This document shows positions 15,922-20,264 of a stretch of 20,264 nt of DNA, piece after piece. Below the pieces are notes generated by a model that was given only the letters and a program-made list of their open reading frames with translations, was not told where the DNA came from and ran no database searches. This stretch comes from Clostridiales bacterium. Its GTDB lineage: Bacteria > Bacillota > Clostridia > Christensenellales > QALW01. Position numbers and translations under genes: made by a program. The stretch lies in contig JAHAAN010000050.1 of the NCBI GenBank assembly GCA_018376855.1, forward strand, positions 1-20,264, read 5' to 3'. The first letter of the stretch is position 1. The number at the start of each line of letters is the position of its first letter.

Positions 15922-16922
15922 TGTTCTCCCTCCTTCCGCGCTTTCCTGCCGCTGCGCGAAATATGCGAACGCACCCATTGCGCGCTTTTTCCGATTGAAA
16001 ATTCATATTGCCCCAGCAAGCCCTTCGGGCGGAAAAGCATCATAATAATGAGCAGCAGCGAATAAACGATCATGCGGTACTGCGAAAAATCCTGAAGCAC
16101 CTGCGGCAGCAGCGTAAGAATGACCGCCGCGATCACCGAACCGGTAACGGAACCCATTCCGCCCAAGACTACCATAACCAAAATCTCAATGGAATAATCA
16201 AAGTTAAACTTTGCAGGCGAGATCGCCGAAATATGATGCGCAAACAATCCGCCGGCCACTCCAGCAAAAAAGGCCGCGATCACAAACGCCAGCAGCTTAT
16301 AAAAGGTTACATGAACACCGCAGGCTTCCGCCGCGATCTCGTTATCGCGAATGGCCTTGACCGCGCGCCCGTGCCTCGAATTAATAAACATCGTAATCAA
16401 CGCAATGCCCACGGCGCAAACAATAAAGACCACGGTAAAGCCCGAATAGTTCGGAATCCCTTTAAGCCCCGTAGGGCCGCCGGTAAACTCCATGCCGTTA
16501 ATGAGCACGCGAATAATCTCGCCGAAGCCCAGCGTTAAGATCGCTAAGTAATCTCCGCGAAGCCGAAGCGCCGGAATGCCGATAATCACACCGAACACCG
16601 CCGCAACCAGCCCGCCGGCAAGCAGTGAAAGCAAAAATACCACCACGGTAGGCATACCGCTTTGGCTGCCCACCGCCAGCGTTATCAGCGCCGAGGTATA
16701 TGCGCCCGCCGCCATAAAGCCGGCATGCCCCAGCGCAAGCTGACCCAAAAAACCCGTTACCAGATTCAAACTGACCGCCAGCAAGGCATTGATCATAATC
16801 AGCTTGGCCACGCCCATATAAAAGTTATTCAGCACGCCCGCGGCGTTGAGCCCCATAAGCACGCCGTAAACTGCGGCAACCAAAACAAAATTCAGCAAGT
16901 ACGACAACAGCTTTTTCTTCAT
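15918..16922 (-). CDS. livM: Branched-chain amino acid ABC transporter permease LivM
   Basis: A 334-aa inner-membrane protein with eight or more hydrophobic segments. Conserved landmarks are LAVSLNLVTGFLGQLALGHAGFMAAGAY near the N-terminus, the central LRLRGDYLAILTLGFGEIIRVL, and the ATPase-contact loop LGGMGSVTGSV near the C-terminus. The tail is basic (RSGRKARK). AGGAATACATAGT precedes the ATG. The stop overlaps the livG start by 4 bp, showing translational coupling. With LivH it forms the membrane channel for Leu, Ile and Val. Confidence 0.93.
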   Translation of the reverse strand: MKKKLLSYLLNFVLVAAVYGVLMGLNAAGVLNNFYMGVAKLIMINALLAVSLNLVTGFLGQLALGHAGFMAAGAYTSALITLAVGSQSGMPTVVVFLLSLLAGGLVAAVFGVIIGIPALRLRGDYLAILTLGFGEIIRVLINGMEFTGGPTGLKGIPNYSGFTVVFIVCAVGIALITMFINSRHGRAVKAIRDNEIAAEACGVHVTFYKLLAFVIAAFFAGVAGGLFAHHISAISPAKFNFDYSIEILVMVVLGGMGSVTGSVIAAVILTLLPQVLQDFSQYRMIVYSLLLIIMMLFRPKGLLGQYEFSIGKSAQWVRSHISRSGRKARKEGEQ

Positions 16923-16994
16923 ACTATGTATTCCTGTTCCGACGCGGAAATTTGAAGCGAACAGACCGGCGCGCCCCCGGACGACCGCAGAAGA

Positions 16995-17882
16995 TCACAC
17001 CTTTTCATGAAGGTTCTTTCCAAACAGACCGGCAGGCCGAATCACAAGCACTAAAATCAGCGCACCAAAAACCACCGCGTCCGAAAAAGCCGAACCGCCC
17101 AATGCGATCGTAACGCTCTCTGCAATTCCAAGCACCAAACCGCCGACCACAGCGCCGGGAATGCTGCCGATTCCGCCGAGCACCGCCGCCACAAAGGCCT
17201 TTAACCCCAGCATGCTGCCCATAAACGGGTTGATCTGCATATACTTCTCACAGTAGAAAAGCGCCCCGACTGCCGCTAAAGCGGAACCGATCGCAAAGGT
17301 AGCCGCAATAATAACGCTGGTGTTGATTCCCATCAGCTTCGCAGCGCCCGCATCCTCACTCGCGGCGCGCATCGCCTTGCCAAGCTTTGTTTTGCTCACA
17401 AGCAGCTGCAGCAACACCGTCAGCAACGCCGTCGTCAGCACCGTTACCACGGTAAGCATTTCAATCTTAAGCCCGCCGATCTCAAGATCAGGAATGTTGA
17501 ACAGCTTGTTGACAGGCTTAGAGCCTGAACCGAACGCCCACTCCTGCGCCATTAGGTTCTGCAAAAAAATGCTTACGCCGATCGCCGTAATCAGCAGTGA
17601 AATGCGCGGCGCATTTTTCCTAAGCAAACGGTTATATGCCAGCTTCTCAATCGCCACGCCCACTATGGCACAGAACGCGATGGAAAAAATGACGGAAAGC
17701 CACACCGGCAGTCCCAAAAGAAGTGTGGAAACATAAATCGCGTAACCACCGAGCATAATGATCTCGCCATGTGCAAAGTTAATCAGCTTTACAATGCCGT
17801 ATACCATGCTGTAGCCGAGCGCAACCAACGCATAAATGCTTCCCACGCTCATTCCGTTCAGGATCTGAACAATAAATTCCAT
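16995..17882 (-). CDS. livH: Branched-chain amino acid ABC transporter permease LivH
   Basis: A 295-aa permease. MSVGSIYALVALGYSMVYG, the LINFAHGEIIMLGGY motif and the coupling loop LKAFVAAVLGGIGSIPGAVVGG are typical of LivH. About eight membrane segments are apparent. AAAGGA precedes ATG at 17882 by nine bases. It lies 142 bases downstream of livK, behind an intercistronic hairpin, and 72 bases before livM, a gap with no visible regulatory structure. Confidence 0.94.
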   Translation of the reverse strand: MEFIVQILNGMSVGSIYALVALGYSMVYGIVKLINFAHGEIIMLGGYAIYVSTLLLGLPVWLSVIFSIAFCAIVGVAIEKLAYNRLLRKNAPRISLLITAIGVSIFLQNLMAQEWAFGSGSKPVNKLFNIPDLEIGGLKIEMLTVVTVLTTALLTVLLQLLVSKTKLGKAMRAASEDAGAAKLMGINTSVIIAATFAIGSALAAVGALFYCEKYMQINPFMGSMLGLKAFVAAVLGGIGSIPGAVVGGLVLGIAESVTIALGGSAFSDAVVFGALILVLVIRPAGLFGKNLHEKV

Positions 17883-17956
17883 AAAAGAAAATCCTTTCGT
17901 GATGATGTCCGCAAGGCGAGCTTCGTTTCTCCTGTATCGGGCAGCTCAACGGAATA

Positions 17957-17994
17957 AGAAAAAAGCCAAAAAAGGGAAAGAACCTTTCCCTTTT
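17957..17994 (-). terminator. Intercistronic hairpin with U-tract between livK and livH
   Basis: An 11-bp perfect stem (17970-17980 with 17984-17994, loop of three). On the minus strand it ends in TTTT TT, GGC, TTTTTT. It begins about 30 bases after the livK stop. This looks like a partial terminator or 3' stabiliser that makes livK more abundant than the permease and ATPase genes, as is common for binding-protein operons. Confidence 0.7.
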
Positions 17995-18024
17995 CAGTAC
18001 TGTGTGAACTTAACCGCAGAACGC

Positions 18025-19197
18025 TTATTCAACGGAGAAGGATTCCACAAACTTATAGCTCGCGGTCGTTTTCCCATCCTCGTCCTGACCCAGCTGAATC
18101 GTGGTGATCGCACCGGGCTTAATAGGATTGCGGTTTTCGTCAAACACGATATGGCCGGTTACGCCGTCAAATTTCAAATCTTTCATCGCATTGCAAACGG
18201 CGGTATAATCCACGGAACCGGCGTTCTTAATCGCATCCGCCATCATATAAGCCGCGTCATATCCCAGCGCCGCAAACATATTCGGAGCGGAACCGTAGGT
18301 TTCAGTATACTTCTTAATGAAATTAACAACCTTTTCATCCTGACTTTCCGCAGAATAATGCCCGCAGAAATAAATGCCCTCAACCGCGCTGTAGGTAGCA
18401 TCCGTCAGCTTGCTCAAAACACCGTCCCAGCCGTCTGCGCCGAGCATCTTCGCCGTTATGTTCTTATCCTTCGCCTGAACGGCAATCTTAGCAACATCCT
18501 CATAGTAAACCGGAATGAAGAACACATCGGGGTTCTGACCCGCAATTTTTGTCAGCTGAGCGGAGAAATCCACCGCGCCGGCATTATATGCCTCGTCGGC
18601 AACGACTGTCATCCCCAGCTTTTCCGCCGCAGCCTTGAAGCTGTCGCGGCAGCCCTTGCTGTAATCGTCCGTTGCATCGTAAAGAACCGCAGCCGTCTTC
18701 GCGCTAAGCTTCTTCACCGCGTAATTTGCCATCAGCTCGCCCTGATACGGGTCGGTAAAGCATGTGCGGAACACGTTGCTGCCGGCCTTGGTGATATCCG
18801 CATTCGTGCCTGTAGCGGTAATCATCGGAATTCCAACCTGCGCAGCTCTTTCTGCAACCGCAAGGGTCGGCGTAGAGGTTACGTCTCCAATAAAAATTTG
18901 AATTTTATCATCGTTCACAAGACGGTCAAAATTCGTAACCGCTTCGGAAACATCGCCTTTTTCATCATAGACCTTATAAGTAATCTTCTTACCGAGAATG
19001 CCTCCCGCAGCGTTAATCTCATCAATTGCCATCTTGATGCCGTTGTTGGCGGCGTTGCCGTACTCGGAAAGCTTGCCTGTCAGCGGTGCAAGACCTCCGA
19101 AGCGAATCGCATCCTCATCGCCCGCGGTTTGGCAGCCGGCAAATGTCATAGCCAGCAATACCGTAACGAGAAGCACTGCAAAAATGTTCTTTTTCAT
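18025..19197 (-). CDS. livK: Branched-chain amino acid ABC transporter substrate-binding lipoprotein LivK
   Basis: A 390-aa class I periplasmic-binding-type lipoprotein. The signal peptide (1-21) ends MTFAGC with Cys22; Phe at -3 is slightly unusual for a lipobox. Then come the Leu/Ile/Val-binding hallmarks: FGGLAPLTGKLSEYG, NGIKMAIDEINAAGGILGKKI, IGDVTSTPTLAVAERAAQVGIPMITATGT, VFRTCFTDPYQG and LGADGWD. It captures amino acid outside the membrane and delivers it to LivHM. The exact choice among Leu, Ile, Val or related ligands cannot be read here. GGGGGA lies seven bases before the ATG. It is the first gene of the operon, with its own promoter. Confidence 0.94.
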   Translation of the reverse strand: MKKNIFAVLLVTVLLAMTFAGCQTAGDEDAIRFGGLAPLTGKLSEYGNAANNGIKMAIDEINAAGGILGKKITYKVYDEKGDVSEAVTNFDRLVNDDKIQIFIGDVTSTPTLAVAERAAQVGIPMITATGTNADITKAGSNVFRTCFTDPYQGELMANYAVKKLSAKTAAVLYDATDDYSKGCRDSFKAAAEKLGMTVVADEAYNAGAVDFSAQLTKIAGQNPDVFFIPVYYEDVAKIAVQAKDKNITAKMLGADGWDGVLSKLTDATYSAVEGIYFCGHYSAESQDEKVVNFIKKYTETYGSAPNMFAALGYDAAYMMADAIKNAGSVDYTAVCNAMKDLKFDGVTGHIVFDENRNPIKPGAITTIQLGQDEDGKTTASYKFVESFSVE

Positions 19198-19235
19198 TAT
19201 AATTCCCCCAACTAAAATGATGTGCGGGCACTATA

Positions 19236-19278
19236 CCCATACTGGGGACATTATACTACTATGCAACAATGAATGCAA
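19236..19278 (-). promoter_or_regulatory. liv operon promoter and possible operator
   Basis: Minus-strand TTGCAT (19273-19278), a 17-bp spacer and TATAAT (19250-19255). A small inverted repeat CCCA-TAC-TGGG (19236-19246) lies at the expected transcription start and could bind a repressor, but its arms are only four bases long, so the operator part is weak. Confidence 0.6.
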
Positions 19279-19280
19279 GT

Positions 19281-19335
19281 AAAAAAACAAAAAAACGGCG
19301 CTTTGCCGCGTGTTTTTTGCGAAAAAGCGTCGTTT
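19281..19335 (-). terminator. Rho-independent terminator of the DUF5050-like gene
   Basis: A stem pairs 19324-19334 with 19294-19304 (one A-C mismatch on the minus strand), followed by TTTTTTT, G, TTTTTTT. It begins about 40 bases after the stop codon at 19374 and insulates the liv promoter just beyond it. Confidence 0.8.
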
Positions 19336-19373
19336 CTAAAGCCCTGTATGCATTTTTTCTTTTTACGTTTAAG

Positions 19374-20264
19374 TTAATCTGCGTTGTCTCTTTGGCTGAT
19401 GAGCGCCGATTCTCCTGTCTCCAAATCGATTCGATACTGCATAATATCGCTCCAATTCACCGTATAATAGAGCCATTTTCCAATGATATTGACATCGGAG
19501 CAGTTGTCATACTCCGAAACCGGCTCCTTCTCCGAGCCGTCCGGCTTCATTCTGTACAGTCTTCCGCCCTCGTCGGCATTCGCAAAGTAAAAATATCCCT
19601 TATAATAGTTCAGATACTGCACAGAAACATCCGCAGCCTCTTCCACATTGCTCCCATCCATCGCCATACGGTACAGCTTCCCATTTTGCTTCACATTCGC
19701 AAAATAAATCACATCATCTATAATCGCGATCGAAGAAGCGCGGTACTCCGTAAGCTGCTTTACGGAAAATTTATCTCCTTCTTCATCCCTTATCCGTTCC
19801 ATTGTGTAAACCCGATTGTATTTATAATCATTGCTCAAGTAAAGCTTATCCTGATAATACACATAAGCAGTCGTCTTCCCATCCGTTTCCATTGTGAAGT
19901 TCTCGCCGTTCGTTGTGATATGCGAAAGCCGATTACGTTTGGTAAAGCACGAAAAATAGATCATGTCGTCCACAACGGTAACAAACTCTACTTTGTATTT
20001 ATTGCTTGGCATAAGACTTGTCAGCTCCGTGCCGTCGATCTTCATTTTGTAAAGGCGCTGCCCGTCTGAAATATTACAAAAATACAGCCATCCTTCCACC
20101 ACATTAAGATACTTTGCCGAAACCTTCGCCACAAGCTGCTGCTCCGTGCCGTCGGCGTTCATTTTATAGATATAATCCTTATCAGCTGAATTTGCGAAAT
20201 AAACGGTGTCGTTATCGCGGGTAAAAAGTCCGAGATTGTTCGCATTCCACTGCGTGGTGCCCAC
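19374..20264 (-). CDS. DUF5050-like beta-propeller protein, C-terminal part (5' end outside window)
   Basis: At least 296 residues are visible and the frame is open to the window edge, so the true start is outside; the GTG at the edge is unlikely to be the start. The sequence is seven imperfect repeats of about 40-45 residues of the form (D/G)xxYFxN...GxLYRMxxDGSxxxxV, the pattern of DUF5050-type six- or seven-bladed beta-propellers common in Clostridia. Such proteins are usually exported or membrane-anchored; the part that would carry a signal or transmembrane segment is not in view. The function is unknown, possibly binding or scaffolding at the cell surface. TAA at 19374 is followed by a good terminator. 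Confidence 0.75.
   Translation of the reverse strand: MGTTQWNANNLGLFTRDNDTVYFANSADKDYIYKMNADGTEQQLVAKVSAKYLNVVEGWLYFCNISDGQRLYKMKIDGTELTSLMPSNKYKVEFVTVVDDMIYFSCFTKRNRLSHITTNGENFTMETDGKTTAYVYYQDKLYLSNDYKYNRVYTMERIRDEEGDKFSVKQLTEYRASSIAIIDDVIYFANVKQNGKLYRMAMDGSNVEEAADVSVQYLNYYKGYFYFANADEGGRLYRMKPDGSEKEPVSEYDNCSDVNIIGKWLYYTVNWSDIMQYRIDLETGESALISQRDNAD

Noticed and set aside
17899..19215. A 438-codon plus-strand open frame opposite livK
   Set aside because: It lies antisense to a clearly recognised livK, has no family features or ribosome binding site, and its composition is that of a reverse-strand shadow.

Overview
The window looks like chromosomal DNA from a Gram-positive, Clostridia-type Firmicute of moderate GC. 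The evidence is a T-box leader, a yybP-ykoY riboswitch, lipoprotein substrate-binding and hydrolase proteins with lipoboxes, strong AGGAGG-type ribosome binding sites, sigma-A-like promoters in AT-rich gaps, and a clostridial-type isoleucyl-tRNA synthetase. Family assignments come from motifs recognised by eye; no database search was run.

Layout. (1) 1-1640: a minus-strand archaeal-type phosphoglycerate mutase (apgM) with its own promoter and a strong hairpin beyond its end. (2) 1612-4725: a plus-strand pair of exported proteins, a 709-aa lipoprotein with an alpha/beta-hydrolase (esterase) domain and a 247-aa C-terminally anchored protein. They share the same roughly 190-residue extracellular domain, and the pair ends at a perfect bidirectional terminator. 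(3) 4872-5514: a minus-strand, cysteine-rich, Qnr-like pentapeptide-repeat protein. (4) 5728-8638: a P-type Ca2+/Mn2+ ATPase under a Mn2+-type yybP-ykoY riboswitch whose terminator shares its 5' arm with the P1 helix. (5) 8635-14402: an ileS operon under a T-box (specifier AUC), followed by a class I methyltransferase, an RluA-family pseudouridine synthase and a short-chain dehydrogenase, with short gaps or 4-bp overlaps. The ileS reading frame is broken: about 45 expected residues are missing at a frame-changing junction near 12740. (6) 14427-19278: a complete liv operon (livK-livH-livM-livG-livF) for branched-chain amino acid uptake, with a hairpin plus U-tract between livK and livH. (7) 19374-20264: the C-terminal part of a DUF5050-like beta-propeller protein running off the right edge, with its terminator.

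How the genes fit together. Uptake of branched-chain amino acids (liv) sits directly upstream of the isoleucine-responsive ileS operon on the same strand, so part of the window is about branched-chain amino acid supply and its use in translation. The methyltransferase and pseudouridine synthase suggest RNA modification genes co-expressed with ileS. The exported hydrolase pair looks like surface polymer processing. No mobile element, CRISPR array, tRNA, rRNA or phage gene is visible. I found no clear new system. The most unusual items are the ileS lesion, the duplicated extracellular domain, the Qnr-like protein and the three RNA-level control elements.
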